A DNA stretch of 64,000 nt from Acrocarpospora pleiomorpha (GCF_009687885.1 NZ_BLAF01000029.1:77924-141923), one strand, 5' to 3'; shown: positions 25,208 through 34,620, counted from the first letter of the stretch. Translations and numbers: made by a program. Notes: generated by a model from the letters alone, not told the origin.

Positions 25208-27255
25208 CAGCGCACACCCTTCGTGGATTCGACGACATCGGTGAGCTTACGGCGCAGCGCCTCGTAGAACATGCTCAGCGGGAACTCGTCAGGCAGGACC
25301 GCGTCCACCATGGCCTTCTGCTCCTCCGGCAGGTCCCGGGCCGCCCACTTGGACGCCGGGTGCGGCGACACGTAGGCGGCGACCAGGTCGTGCGCGGCCA
25401 GCCAGTGCGCCAGCTTGGCGCGGTCGATCCCGTCCCGGTACAGCTTCTCGACCTGGCCGCGCAGGTCGGCGACACCCCCGGCGACCCTGGGCCAGTCGAT
25501 GCTGAGCCGGTTGTCGGTCCACCGCACGATCCCGTTGCGATGCAGGTACGCGAAGAGCAGCTGCCCGCCGAGCCCGTCGTAGTTACGCACCCGATCCCCC
25601 GTGATCGGGAACCGGAACAGCCGATCGAACAGCATCGCGTACTGGACATACCGCGCCTGCGGCACACCTTCGTCCTCCAGCCACACGGCCTCGCCGAACG
25701 CGGTGAGGTCGCAGCGCAGCTCCTCCAGCGAGTAGAGCCAGTACGGCATCCGCTGCTTGATCATGAAGGGGTCGAACGGCAGGTCCCCGTGCGAGTGCGT
25801 CCGGTCGTGGATCAGGTCCCACAGCACGAACGCGTCCTGGGCCAGCTCCCGGGAGGCGACCAGCCGGGCCGCGTCCGCGGGCAGGGCCAGTTTCAGCGTC
25901 TCCGCGGCCGCCGAGGTGACGGCCCGGAACCTGGCCGCCTCGCGGTCGCAGAAGATGCCGCCCCAGGAGAACCGGGCGGGGGTCTCGCGCACGGCGACCG
26001 TCTCGGGGAACAGCACGGCCGAATTGGTGTCGTAGCCGGAGGTGAAGTCCACGAACGTGATCGGCACGAACATCGGGTTGTCGTAGCGCCCGGCCTCGAC
26101 CTTGGCCAGCCAGTCCGGCCAGACCGTCCTGATCCAGACGGCTTCCAGGTTGCGGCTGGGGTTGCCGTTCTGGGTGTACATCGGGAAGACGACCAGGTGT
26201 TCCAGGCCGTCCTCCCGCTGCTCGTCGGGGTGGAAGGCGTTCAGCGAGTCCAGGAAGTCGGGCACTTCAAGCCCGTTGTCCGCCCATTTGGCGAGATCGG
26301 CCACCACGGCGTCCAGGTAGGCGGCGTCGTGGGGGAAACGCGGCGCAAGCCGTACGACATGGTCGGAGATTTCCGATACGAGGGCGGCGGCGCGGGTCTT
26401 GTCCTCGGGGACCGAGCCGTCCTTGGCCTGGAGGGGACGCAGTTGCTCCACGGCTGCTTTCAGCTCGGCGAACTCGGCGGGCACCGCGGCGGCCGGACGT
26501 GCGGCGGAGGGGACCCGCGCCGCCCAGGTCACCAGGTTGGCCCAGAGCCGGGCGTGGTCGAACTCGCCGATGGAGTCGTCGCCGAACAGGTCGGAGTCGG
26601 CCACCACGACGACCCGGCCCGCGCCATGGCGCACGGCCACGACCAGCGGCTCCCCCGCCGGATCGGCGTCGGCGGAGGTCCGGAACAGCACGTTCCCCGC
26701 CCCGGTCAGCGCCCCGGCGCGATAGAAACACGCCCGAGCGGCCCCCGCGAGCAGATCCACCCCGTCCACCTCGCCCGCGCCCTGCACACCCCGGATCCAG
26801 GCGGCCACCTGGTTGTGGCTGTTACGCGGGTCCTGGACGGTCACGTGGGCGACCCCGACGCCGAACCTGGCCAGCAGGTCGGTGAGATTGCTGCCGTACT
26901 TCTCCTGCTCGTGCTCGGCCAGCACCACCAGACCGCCCCCGGCCCGCACATACTCCTCGACGGCGTCGAGCTCCTCCACAGGGAAGACAGGGCTGCCGAG
27001 CCCGGTGGTGCGCTCCCAGCGGTCCGCGGCCGGATGGGCGATCACGAACACGTCCTGCCCGGCCAGCGCCGAGGCGGTCAGCGGCCCCTCGGTAAACGCG
27101 GCCACCTGGTATCCCAGCCTGCGCAGGAGCTCGGCCGCCCGGGTGTACCCATTGTCATCGGGATGCCCCGGATTCATGGCCTCCGCCCGTTCCCTGCGGA
27201 TCGTCCACGCCTCGCTGTGCGCCTCATCGAACAACACCCGCGGGAAGGCAGTCAT
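25207..27255 (-). CDS. DUF6421 family protein
   Basis: 682 residues. The first 260 or so resemble a class I glutamine-amidotransferase-like/DUF4350 fold (VLFDEAHSEAWTIRRE, FVIAHPAADRWE, GGGLVVLAEHEQEKYG, VVVVADSDLFGD). The remainder is the large DUF6421 region, with WDLIHDRTHSHGDLPFDPF, HPASKWAARDLP and many conserved aromatic and charged residues, suggesting an enzyme. I know no demonstrated activity. AGGAGA stands at the right distance before the ATG. It heads an operon with an SDR and a threonine aldolase-like enzyme, a combination seen in other actinomycetes. Confidence 0.78.
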   Translation of the reverse strand: MTAFPRVLFDEAHSEAWTIRRERAEAMNPGHPDDNGYTRAAELLRRLGYQVAAFTEGPLTASALAGQDVFVIAHPAADRWERTTGLGSPVFPVEELDAVEEYVRAGGGLVVLAEHEQEKYGSNLTDLLARFGVGVAHVTVQDPRNSHNQVAAWIRGVQGAGEVDGVDLLAGAARACFYRAGALTGAGNVLFRTSADADPAGEPLVVAVRHGAGRVVVVADSDLFGDDSIGEFDHARLWANLVTWAARVPSAARPAAAVPAEFAELKAAVEQLRPLQAKDGSVPEDKTRAAALVSEISDHVVRLAPRFPHDAAYLDAVVADLAKWADNGLEVPDFLDSLNAFHPDEQREDGLEHLVVFPMYTQNGNPSRNLEAVWIRTVWPDWLAKVEAGRYDNPMFVPITFVDFTSGYDTNSAVLFPETVAVRETPARFSWGGIFCDREAARFRAVTSAAAETLKLALPADAARLVASRELAQDAFVLWDLIHDRTHSHGDLPFDPFMIKQRMPYWLYSLEELRCDLTAFGEAVWLEDEGVPQARYVQYAMLFDRLFRFPITGDRVRNYDGLGGQLLFAYLHRNGIVRWTDNRLSIDWPRVAGGVADLRGQVEKLYRDGIDRAKLAHWLAAHDLVAAYVSPHPASKWAARDLPEEQKAMVDAVLPDEFPLSMFYEALRRKLTDVVESTKGVR

Positions 27256-27423
27256 GAAATATCTCCTGTCCGATACGCCATATAGCGGAAAATATACACA
27301 ACAACCTCGATGCCACGACAAGTCGCCCTCACGGGGGACGGCGTATCACCCGTATGGCGGACGTACCCGCGCGGTCCCCGCCCGTAGCGTCCGCGGCGAT
27401 AAACCGAACCCGAGGGGGAAACG

Positions 27424-28134
27424 ATGTTCAAACTCAACGACGCGGTCAGATTCCGCCGCTCCGTCACCGGAGTCCTGCTGATCCTGGCCCCGCTGCTCCA
27501 GCTGATCGCCGTCCTCGTCGACCCCGGCACCTGGGGCGACGACCGCGAGGCGGTCAGCTTCGGCGACAACCCGGCGCTGGCGCAGCTGCAGTCCGCGCTC
27601 TACCACTGGTCCTGGATCCTGCTGCCGGTGGCGCTCATCGGCGTGCTGCACGTCGCCCGCAGGCGCGGCGTGGTGCTCGGCCACATCGGCGGCGCGATGT
27701 CCGTGGTCGGCTTCCTGTCCCTGTCCGCCCTGCTGATGATCGACCCGGTGGAGTGGTACCTGGGCCAGCGGAACCCGCCGGAGCAGGCCGCGAAGATCCT
27801 CGACGAGATCCTCAACCTGCCCGGCGTGATCTTCGGCTTCCAGATGCCGTGGATCTTCTTCGGCCCGATCGGCGCCGGCCTCGTCGCCATCGCGCTGCGC
27901 CGCGCCGGATTCGCGCCGTGGTGGGTCGTCGGCGCGATCCTGCTCGGCTGGTGGGCCGGCTTCCTGGCCCCGTACGGCCCGCTGACGGTCCCGCTCTGGG
28001 CGGCCCCCGCGGCCGCGTTCGGCTACCTGGGCGTCAAGGTCCTGCGGATGACCGACGCCGAGTGGATCTCCTACTACCCGAGCGCCGCCCCGGGCGTCAC
28101 CACGCCAGACTCGTACGCGAAGACCACCGCCTGA
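27424..28134 (+). CDS. polytopic membrane protein of unknown function
   Basis: 236 residues with about six membrane helices: VTGVLLILAPLLQLIAVLV, HWSWILLPVALIGVLHVA, MSVVGFLSLSALLMI, then IFFGPIGAGLVAIAL, WVVGAILLGWWAGFLAP and LWAAPAAAFGYLGVKVL. The profile resembles small DUF4386-like membrane proteins, but I do not recognise a family with certainty. GAGGGGG lies upstream of the ATG. The last 61 bp overlap the convergent LuxR regulator gene, an unusually long antisense overlap. Confidence 0.75.
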   Translation: MFKLNDAVRFRRSVTGVLLILAPLLQLIAVLVDPGTWGDDREAVSFGDNPALAQLQSALYHWSWILLPVALIGVLHVARRRGVVLGHIGGAMSVVGFLSLSALLMIDPVEWYLGQRNPPEQAAKILDEILNLPGVIFGFQMPWIFFGPIGAGLVAIALRRAGFAPWWVVGAILLGWWAGFLAPYGPLTVPLWAAPAAAFGYLGVKVLRMTDAEWISYYPSAAPGVTTPDSYAKTTA

Positions 28135-28736
28135 GCCCGGTCCCGCAGGCTCAGCTTCATGAGCACCCGGGCCACATGGGTCTTGACCGTGGCCTCGCCG
28201 ACGAAGAGCTCCCCCGCGATCTCGGCGTTGGTGAGGCCACGCGCCAGCATGCGCAGCACCTCCAGCTCGCGCGGGGTCAGCTCGGACAGCTGCGGCGGCC
28301 GGACCGGATCGTGCCGCCCGGCGAAGGACGCGATCACCCGGGTGGTCACGGCCGGATCGAGCAGGCCGTCCCCGGCGGCCACCACCCGGATCGCCTCCAC
28401 CAGCTGCTCCGGCGGCGACACCTTGAGCAGGAACCCGCTGGTCCCGGCGCGCAGCGCCGCGTAGAGGTTCTCGTCGGTGTCGAACGTGGTGAGCATGATG
28501 ATCTTCGGCGGGTGCGGCGTGTCCAGCAGCTGCTTGGCCGCCGACAGGCCGTCCAGGCGGGGCATCGAGATGTCCATCAGCACGACGTCCGGCCGGACCC
28601 GGCGGGCCAGCGCGACGGCCTCGACCCCGTCCCCGGCCTCGCCCACGACCTCCATGCCCGGTTCGCTCTCCACCACCATGCGCAGCCCGGCCCGGATCAT
28701 CGCCTGGTCGTCGGCGAGCACGATCCTGATGGTCAT
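28074..28736 (-). CDS. NarL/LuxR-family response regulator
   Basis: 220 residues. Receiver with IVLADDQAMIRAGLRMV, phospho-acceptor Asp in VVLMDISMPRLDG, Thr in IIMLTTFD, Lys in FLLKVSPPEQL; LuxR HTH with LTPRELEVLRMLARGLTNAE and GEATVKTHVARVLMKLSLRD. It is the partner of the DesK-type kinase just upstream, with which it overlaps by 4 bp (ATGA). This is the common actinobacterial DesK/DesR-like pair controlling a neighbouring function, but no transporter is adjacent; the convergent membrane protein gene is the nearest candidate target. Confidence 0.95.
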   Translation of the reverse strand: MTIRIVLADDQAMIRAGLRMVVESEPGMEVVGEAGDGVEAVALARRVRPDVVLMDISMPRLDGLSAAKQLLDTPHPPKIIMLTTFDTDENLYAALRAGTSGFLLKVSPPEQLVEAIRVVAAGDGLLDPAVTTRVIASFAGRHDPVRPPQLSELTPRELEVLRMLARGLTNAEIAGELFVGEATVKTHVARVLMKLSLRDRAQAVVFAYESGVVTPGAALG

Positions 28737-29869
28737 ACCAGTACCACTCCCTGGGAGGTGGGCAGCACCGCGCGGACCCGGAAGCCGCCCTCCGGCCGCG
28801 GGCCCGCGTCCAGGGTGCCGCCGAACAGTTCGGCCCGCTCGCGCATGCCGATGAGGCCGTTGCCGGTGGACAGCTCGGAGTCGGCGCCCTTGCCGTTGTC
28901 GGTCACCTCGATGGTGACCGAGAGCGGGTGGTAGGCGATCCGGATCCGGACGTCGGCCTCGCCCGCGTACTTGACGGCGTTGGTGAGCGATTCCTGGACG
29001 ATCCGGTAGGCGGACAGGTCCAGGCCGGGCGCGAGCCGTACCGGCTCGCCTTCGATGGCGAGGGTGACCCGCAGGCCCGAGTTGCGCACGGTGGAGATCA
29101 GGCTCTCGACCAGGTCGAGGCCGGGCTGGGGCAGCGCCTCGTCCTGGGGCATGCGGAGCGCGCCGAGCATGATCCGCAGCTCGTTGACGGCCTCCCGGCC
29201 GGTCTGCTCGATGTTCAGCAGGATCGGGTTCTCGCCGCCCTGGGTGCGGCGCAGCGCCCCGGCCTGCATGACCATCATGCTGACGCTGTGCGCGACCACG
29301 TCGTGCAGTTCCCTGGCGATCCGGTTGCGCTCGGCGGTCACCGCCTCGGCGGCCCTGCGCTCGCGTTCGAGCTCGGCTTGCGTGGCCTGCTCGGCCATGC
29401 GCTGCATCCGGACCAGGTAGCCGCGCAGACCGAGCCCGGTCAGGTAGGCGAAGCCGAACATGACTGTAAGGAAAATTACTTCCTCAGGCGGCAGGATCCG
29501 GTGGTCGATGGCCCCGGAATCGAACACCAGGATGCCCGCCAGAGCCCACAAACCGCCAGGTCGGAACGGTAGTTTCGCGCCAAGCGTGTGGAAGGCGATC
29601 AAGAGGGAGATGAGCTGGTGAACTTGACAGCTCTCATGACCCTGCCGATGCCATACGTACTGCATGAGTACGATGCCTATGAACACCACAACGGGCGACT
29701 TACAGCGGAATGCGAGCAGAATCCCGGCTAGCAGAGCCTGGGGGATCCACCACAGCTCGGGGTTCTGCGCAGCGCCGTGAGCGGTCGCCGTGGTGAACGC
29801 CTCAACGACGCCGATCGCCGCCACGGCGGTGCCGATGAGGAGATCCACCTTGGAGATGCGGAAGGCCAT
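28733..29869 (-). CDS. DesK-type sensor histidine kinase
   Basis: 378 residues. Several membrane helices in residues 8-155, starting LLIGTAVAAIGVVEAF. A coiled linker (QAELERERRAAEAVTAERN) leads to the HisKA_3 domain with phospho-acceptor His in RIARELHDVVAHSVSMMVMQ, then a HATPase domain with N box ESLTNAVKYAGEA and G boxes in VTDNGKGADSE and NGLIGMRERAELFGG. Translationally coupled to its response regulator. The stimulus is unknown. The start region is AT-richer than its surroundings, consistent with a promoter just upstream at 29870-30061. Confidence 0.93.
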   Translation of the reverse strand: MAFRISKVDLLIGTAVAAIGVVEAFTTATAHGAAQNPELWWIPQALLAGILLAFRCKSPVVVFIGIVLMQYVWHRQGHESCQVHQLISLLIAFHTLGAKLPFRPGGLWALAGILVFDSGAIDHRILPPEEVIFLTVMFGFAYLTGLGLRGYLVRMQRMAEQATQAELERERRAAEAVTAERNRIARELHDVVAHSVSMMVMQAGALRRTQGGENPILLNIEQTGREAVNELRIMLGALRMPQDEALPQPGLDLVESLISTVRNSGLRVTLAIEGEPVRLAPGLDLSAYRIVQESLTNAVKYAGEADVRIRIAYHPLSVTIEVTDNGKGADSELSTGNGLIGMRERAELFGGTLDAGPRPEGGFRVRAVLPTSQGVVLV

Positions 29870-30061
29870 GGGGGCAGATTAATCTGTCCGCGACGTCACG
29901 AGTAGCGCTCCATGGACCGGTTCAATCCGATTACAAGTGGTTTGCAAGCGCATGCTTGATCCTTGGCGGGTATCAAGTGAATGTCGTCACGGTGCCAGCC
30001 CTTGTCCGGCACTCGGCGCACTGCGAGTCTGGATCTGTTCCGAGTCGAAGAGGAGGCGGAG

Positions 30062-31558
30062 ATGCCCCGCCTAGCGGTTATCGCGGGGCTCGGCGCCCTT
30101 GGCATGTTCACCATGCCCATGCTGCACCCCCACCCCAGCGGCTCGACGGACCGGGTCACTCCGGGGGCCGTGCGGGTGGAGTCCGAGTCCCATGTCTCGA
30201 TCACGTTATTCGACGACCGCAGCAAGCTGCAGCAGGTCGTCCGAGAGTACGACACCGAACTCGCCGAGGGGAGCGGTTTCACCGTTACTCCGGACGGAGT
30301 GATCGTGACGGCCACGTCGGTAGTCCAGTCGGACCGGGACGCGCGGATCTACGCCGCGAACCGCGTCTTCGCCGAATACTTCAAGGTCAGTATCCCGGCC
30401 GACTTCGAGAAGCACACGATCAGCGACCCCGACCTCAACATCCGGCTGCAGGCCTGCTACCCGCCGCGCACCCAGAGCTCCACCTGCAACGCCACCGTGA
30501 CCACGACCGTGACCGCCTTCCCCTACCTGCAGCCGCCGCTGCCGCAGGGGCTCAAGGCCGAGATCCTGCACGCCGGCGACTCCCCGGTGGCCCCGGCCGT
30601 GCTCAAGGTCGCCCCGGCCGGCAAGGACGGGCTGCCGACCGTGCCGCTCGGCTCCGTGCTGGGCACCACCGTGGAGTCCATCGACGTCATGACGCTGGCC
30701 ACACCGCCGTCGGCCAAGGCGCCGCCGAAGCTGGACACCGCGCACTTCGACCCGCCGGGCAGCCGGTCTTTCAAGAAGGAGGACCAGCCCAAGGTCGACA
30801 AGCTGGTGGCCGCCCGCGACTCCATCGGCGGGGCGGTCATCGACGACTACAAGAGCGAAGTGGTCGGCCTGCTGGCCGGCGGCGGCAGCTTCCCCGCCAC
30901 CGTGACGCCCGTGGAGGACATCAAGTCCGCCCTCGTCGCGGCCGGGGTGAGCGCGCGGCGCGGCCCGGTGGACGTGGTGTTCGAGAGCGCCCTGGCCTCC
31001 TACCACAACAAGCTGTACGCGGCCTCGATCCCCGTGCTGGAACGCGTGCTGAGCCAGCGGCAGGACCATCCGGTCGCCATCGAGTACCTCCGGATCGCCA
31101 GGACCAAGGCGAACACGGGCGAGGACGCGGGCACCAAGAAGCAGAGCGCCGCGCCCGTGGCCAAGCAGGCCTCGGGGGTCTCCCCGTGGGTCTGGGTGAC
31201 CGGCGGGGTGGTGCTGGTGGCCGCGCTGGTGGCGATCGCCGTGCCGATGTTGCTGAAGCGGCGGCGCGGGGGGAACGGCCCCGGCGGCGGGCCGCCGCTG
31301 GAGAACGCGGCGCTGGTCACCTCCTGGCCCGCACAGACCGAGATGTTCCACGGCGGGGGCGGCTCGCACCCGTCGATACCGCCCCCGCCGCCTGGATCTG
31401 ACATGTCACCACCACTCGGGCAGGCCCAGCTCGGGCAGCCGATGCCGGTCCAGGTCGGGCAGATGGGCATGCAGAAGTTCTGCACCCAGTGCGGCATGCG
31501 GCTCGGGCACGCGCACCGGTTCTGCGGCTTCTGCGGCCACGCGGCGGACATGCCATGA
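30062..31558 (+). CDS. membrane pseudo-protease with C-terminal zinc ribbon
   Basis: 498 residues. N-terminal hydrophobic segment (LAVIAGLGALGMFTM), then a region resembling the start of a trypsin/HtrA domain (GSGFTVTPDGVIVTATSVVQ). In active members the last block holds the catalytic His (N-x-H-V-V); here it reads ATSVV, so the protease is probably inactive. A helical repeat region, one membrane helix (PWVWVTGGVVLVAALVAIAV), a Gly/Pro-rich tail and a four-cysteine zinc ribbon (CTQCG...CGFCGH) follow. Leu49 is encoded by TTA. GAGGAGG precedes the ATG, and the stop overlaps the kinase start (ATGA). Likely a sensor or scaffold for that kinase. Confidence 0.75.
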   Translation: MPRLAVIAGLGALGMFTMPMLHPHPSGSTDRVTPGAVRVESESHVSITLFDDRSKLQQVVREYDTELAEGSGFTVTPDGVIVTATSVVQSDRDARIYAANRVFAEYFKVSIPADFEKHTISDPDLNIRLQACYPPRTQSSTCNATVTTTVTAFPYLQPPLPQGLKAEILHAGDSPVAPAVLKVAPAGKDGLPTVPLGSVLGTTVESIDVMTLATPPSAKAPPKLDTAHFDPPGSRSFKKEDQPKVDKLVAARDSIGGAVIDDYKSEVVGLLAGGGSFPATVTPVEDIKSALVAAGVSARRGPVDVVFESALASYHNKLYAASIPVLERVLSQRQDHPVAIEYLRIARTKANTGEDAGTKKQSAAPVAKQASGVSPWVWVTGGVVLVAALVAIAVPMLLKRRRGGNGPGGGPPLENAALVTSWPAQTEMFHGGGGSHPSIPPPPPGSDMSPPLGQAQLGQPMPVQVGQMGMQKFCTQCGMRLGHAHRFCGFCGHAADMP

Positions 31559-33303
31559 GCGACGGATCCCCGATTCCGGCCCTGGTCGGCCAGCAGCTGG
31601 GCGACTACACCATCGAGGCGGTCATCGGCCGGGGCGGCATGGCCACCGTCTACCGGGCCCGCGACCAGCGGCTCGGGCGGGCGGTGGCGCTCAAGATCCT
31701 CGCCCCGCAGCTGGCCCACGACGCCCGCTTCCGTGACCGGTTCGTACGCGAGTCGCGGCTGGTCGCCAGCATCGACCACCCGCACATCATCCCCATCTAC
31801 GAGGCCAGCGAGAGCGAGGACCTGCTCTTCATCGCGATGCGCTACGTGGAGGGCAGCGACATGCGGCGGCTGGTGCAGACCCACGGGCCGCTGCCGGTGG
31901 CCCGCGCCAACCGGCTGTTCGCCCAGATCGCCTCGGCGCTGGACGCGGCGCACGCCAACGGCCTGGTGCACCGGGACGTGAAACCGGCCAACATCCTGGT
32001 GACCGAGGCCGACCACGTCTACCTGACCGACTTCGGGCTGACCAAGAGCGCCTCCGCGGAGGCCGGGCTGACCAGCCACGGCCACTTCATGGGCACGCCG
32101 CGCTACGTCGCGCCGGAGCAGATCCGCGGCCTTCCGGTGGACGGCCGCAGCGACGGGTACGCCTTCGCCTGCGTCGTCTACGAAGCGCTCACCGGGCAGC
32201 CGCCGTTCCAGCGGGACACCGAGCTGGCACTGCTGTACGCGCACGTGTCGCACGATCCGCCGCCGCTCACGCCGTACCGGCCGGATCTGCCGCACGGGGT
32301 GAACCAGGTGATGCAGCGGGCGCTGGCCAAGTCGCCGGTGGACCGGTATCCGACCTGCACGGCGTTCGTGACCGCGCTGCGGGACGCGATCAGCGGGACC
32401 GAGAGCGACCATCCGAGCCAGCCGAGCCAGCCCAGCAATCCGGGCGCGCGCAGCTGGCCGCCCCCGGCGGGGACCCAGTCGTCGCCCTACTACCCGCAGC
32501 AGTCGTATCCGGGCCCGACGTCGAATCCGCCGATGTCGTATCCGTCGGTGTCACATCCGTCGCATCCGTCGCAGATGTCATACCCGTATGGGCAGCATCC
32601 TTCCCATCCGAATCCTTCCTATCCGAATCCGTCGTATCCGACATACGCGCCGCAGACCGTGCCCAGCACCGCCGTGAAGAAGAAGTTCCCGGTCGGGGCG
32701 GTGATCGGCGGGGTGACGGCGCTGAGCGTGGTCGCGGCCGCCATCGTCTACGTGGTCTCCCAGAGCGGCGGCGACCAGAACGCCCCCTGGAACACCTACC
32801 CCGGGAACATCGCGGCGCCGTTCTCCTTCTCCTACCCCGACACATGGACCCTGAAGGAGTACACCGACCAGCACGTCACCGCCGCGGCGGCGGTGGAGGA
32901 GTTCGACGGCCTCTTCGCCGTCCCCGGCAACACGGACTGGTCAGCCGTGAACCCGATCATCCAAAGCTCCCCCAACCGAGCCACCGGCATGGTCGCCCAG
33001 ACCACCGAAACGATCAGCACCTCCAACTCCACCGAAGACCTGCAAACCGGCCTCCAGGCCACCCTGCCCGGCTCGGTGGCCATCCCCGGCACCCCGGAGG
33101 CAACCTCGGTAGGCGGCCAGCCCGCCTTCAAGATGACCGGCGTCCTCAGCGACGGCGCCGGAACCGGCCGCCTCGACTTCCGCACCTTCCTGGTCGCCAG
33201 AACCGGAAAACCCTCCGCCCTGATCACCTTCTTCTGCCCCACCGCCAAATGCGACGACGGCATCATCAACACCATCGTGAACAGCGTGAAGTTCACCAAC
33301 TAG
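31555..33303 (+). CDS. membrane Ser/Thr protein kinase
   Basis: 582 residues. Eukaryote-like kinase domain (about 18-280): GRGGMATVYRARD, catalytic Lys in AVALKILAPQ, HRDVKPANILV and DFGLTK, then MGTPRYVAPEQI. A Pro/Ser/Tyr/His-rich linker with degenerate YPNPSYPxx repeats follows, then one membrane helix (AVIGGVTALSVVAAAIVYVV) and an extracellular domain of about 190 residues resembling PsbP/DUF1795-like ligand folds (FSFSYPDTWTLKEY; two Cys near the end, FFCPTAKCDD). No PASTA repeats. It overlaps the upstream zinc-ribbon membrane protein gene, so the two are probably a signalling pair. Substrates are unknown. Confidence 0.93.
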   Translation: MSDGSPIPALVGQQLGDYTIEAVIGRGGMATVYRARDQRLGRAVALKILAPQLAHDARFRDRFVRESRLVASIDHPHIIPIYEASESEDLLFIAMRYVEGSDMRRLVQTHGPLPVARANRLFAQIASALDAAHANGLVHRDVKPANILVTEADHVYLTDFGLTKSASAEAGLTSHGHFMGTPRYVAPEQIRGLPVDGRSDGYAFACVVYEALTGQPPFQRDTELALLYAHVSHDPPPLTPYRPDLPHGVNQVMQRALAKSPVDRYPTCTAFVTALRDAISGTESDHPSQPSQPSNPGARSWPPPAGTQSSPYYPQQSYPGPTSNPPMSYPSVSHPSHPSQMSYPYGQHPSHPNPSYPNPSYPTYAPQTVPSTAVKKKFPVGAVIGGVTALSVVAAAIVYVVSQSGGDQNAPWNTYPGNIAAPFSFSYPDTWTLKEYTDQHVTAAAAVEEFDGLFAVPGNTDWSAVNPIIQSSPNRATGMVAQTTETISTSNSTEDLQTGLQATLPGSVAIPGTPEATSVGGQPAFKMTGVLSDGAGTGRLDFRTFLVARTGKPSALITFFCPTAKCDDGIINTIVNSVKFTN

Positions 33304-33309
33304 GGAGAG

Positions 33310-33909
33310 CTAAACCCAATCGGTGACCAGCTGGATCGGGTCGAACTCCACCGGGAAGGGCACCGAGAGTCGGGCGGTGTCGCCTGCTTTGACTTCCTCG
33401 GCGAGGTCGTATTCCTCGTCGCCGAGCTGGTAGATGAACAGGCTCGGCGACTCCAGGAGCTCGATCCGCCAGTACAGGGGAATGCCGGCCGCGGCGTAAA
33501 CCGCCTTCTTGATCTGCCGATCCCGCATCTGCGTGCTCGGGCTGACTATCTCTACGGCGAGCAAGATGTCCTTTGCTTCGAACATCAGTTCGGTGCTGCG
33601 CATGGCCGCTTTGGATACCACCACGAGGTCCGGGATGTAGTAATCCTGCGGACCCAAGCGCAGGTTGACCTCCAACATCGGCTTCAGTTCCGGTGGCGAC
33701 GCCACCCGGAGAATCGTGGCGAGTTCCAAGAGAGCATCTTGGTGGAGGGGGGTTGGTGCGGGACTCACGAGCAGGCTCCCGTTGAGGAGTTCGTAGCGGT
33801 TCCCGTCCTCGGGGAACTTGAGCATGTCATCGACAGTGAACGGCGGCTTGCCGGGAATAGCCGTCCGATCGTCAGACATCGGCTCAGACATCGGTTCTCT
33901 AGCTGCCAT
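33310..33909 (-). CDS. Uma2-family putative restriction-endonuclease-fold protein
   Basis: About 199 residues. Uma2/DUF820 family, a PD-(D/E)XK-type fold: FTVDDMLKFPEDGNRYELLN (Glu in YELLNG), IPDLVVVSK with the metal Asp, and LLAVEIVSPSTQMRDRQIKK holding the E-x-V and downstream Lys. The family is abundant in cyanobacteria and actinomycetes; its biological role is unsettled. Start uncertain: ATG at 33909 used, GTG at 33951 and two later ATGs are possible. It stands alone, closely after the convergent kinase gene. Confidence 0.88.
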   Translation of the reverse strand: MAAREPMSEPMSDDRTAIPGKPPFTVDDMLKFPEDGNRYELLNGSLLVSPAPTPLHQDALLELATILRVASPPELKPMLEVNLRLGPQDYYIPDLVVVSKAAMRSTELMFEAKDILLAVEIVSPSTQMRDRQIKKAVYAAAGIPLYWRIELLESPSLFIYQLGDEEYDLAEEVKAGDTARLSVPFPVEFDPIQLVTDWV

Positions 33910-33993
33910 TACGGTCACCCGCCAAGTATCGGGATTCTCGCGCTCCGTCACATGCTACTTCCCGAAATTCCGTAACTAAAAGTAGTCAAGCTA

Positions 33994-34620
33994 TCACGAC
34001 ATTTCCCATTTTCGGATGCCTTGGTGGATGGCGTTGTGGGTTGCGCGGGCTAGGCGGCTGCCCCAGCGGGAGCGGGGGCCGCCGAAGGATTCGGGAGAGC
34101 CGTGGGTTGGGGCGGCGACGCAGATGGCGTCGGAGGCGGTGCCGGTGCCGGGGTAGCCGGATTCGAGGAGGGCCTGGGTTTTGGCTTCGGTGATGGTGAT
34201 GACGGTGTTGACGAGGGCGGCGTCGGTGAGGGGGACGGGGAGGGTGGCGATGATGTTGATGGTGCCGGGTTGGAGTTCGGGGTCCACGGTGCCGGCGGGG
34301 GCGGCGGCCCAGGTGGGGATGCGGAGGCCGACGGTGGCCAGGGCGGTGGTGTCGTGGTCGGTGGCGTGGGTGTAGGCGGGGACGTGGGCGGCGGTGAGCA
34401 TGCCGACGCCGGGACCGGGTGGGGAGATCTCGGTTAGGTGGGCGGCCGGGTCCATGCGCGAGTAGTGCGGGACGACCTGGGCGTTGAGGACCCAGTGGCG
34501 GGGGCCGATGCCGCCGCCGAGGGGTGCGGAGGAGATCATGCGCCAGCCGGGGCCGAAATGGCAGAGCAGGGCGGCGAGGTGCGCGCCGTCTTCGTGACGG
34601 TGGGTGAGGGTGACGCGCAT
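33994..34620 (-). CDS. cbiZ: adenosylcobinamide amidohydrolase
   Basis: 208 residues. CbiZ-family landmarks: RMISSAPLGGGIGPRHWVLN near the start, ATVGLRIPTWA in the middle and the conserved ESGYPGTGTASDAICVAAP, with NTVITITEAKTQALL before it. CbiZ removes the aminopropanol side chain from adenosylcobinamide or pseudo-B12, giving adenosylcobyric acid, so that imported incomplete corrinoids can be rebuilt. Its ATG overlaps the transporter ATPase stop (ATGA) and it is the last gene of the riboswitch-controlled BtuFCD operon, which supports the assignment strongly. Confidence 0.9.
   Translation of the reverse strand: MRVTLTHRHEDGAHLAALLCHFGPGWRMISSAPLGGGIGPRHWVLNAQVVPHYSRMDPAAHLTEISPPGPGVGMLTAAHVPAYTHATDHDTTALATVGLRIPTWAAAPAGTVDPELQPGTINIIATLPVPLTDAALVNTVITITEAKTQALLESGYPGTGTASDAICVAAPTHGSPESFGGPRSRWGSRLARATHNAIHQGIRKWEMS

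Noticed and set aside
33310..33909. Transposon-borne nuclease
   Set aside because: Uma2 has an endonuclease fold, but there are no terminal repeats, target duplications or transposase genes around it.
34102..34437. Glycine/valine/aspartate-rich frame on the plus strand
   Set aside because: Antisense shadow of the cbiZ gene; composition is an artefact of GC-rich third positions.
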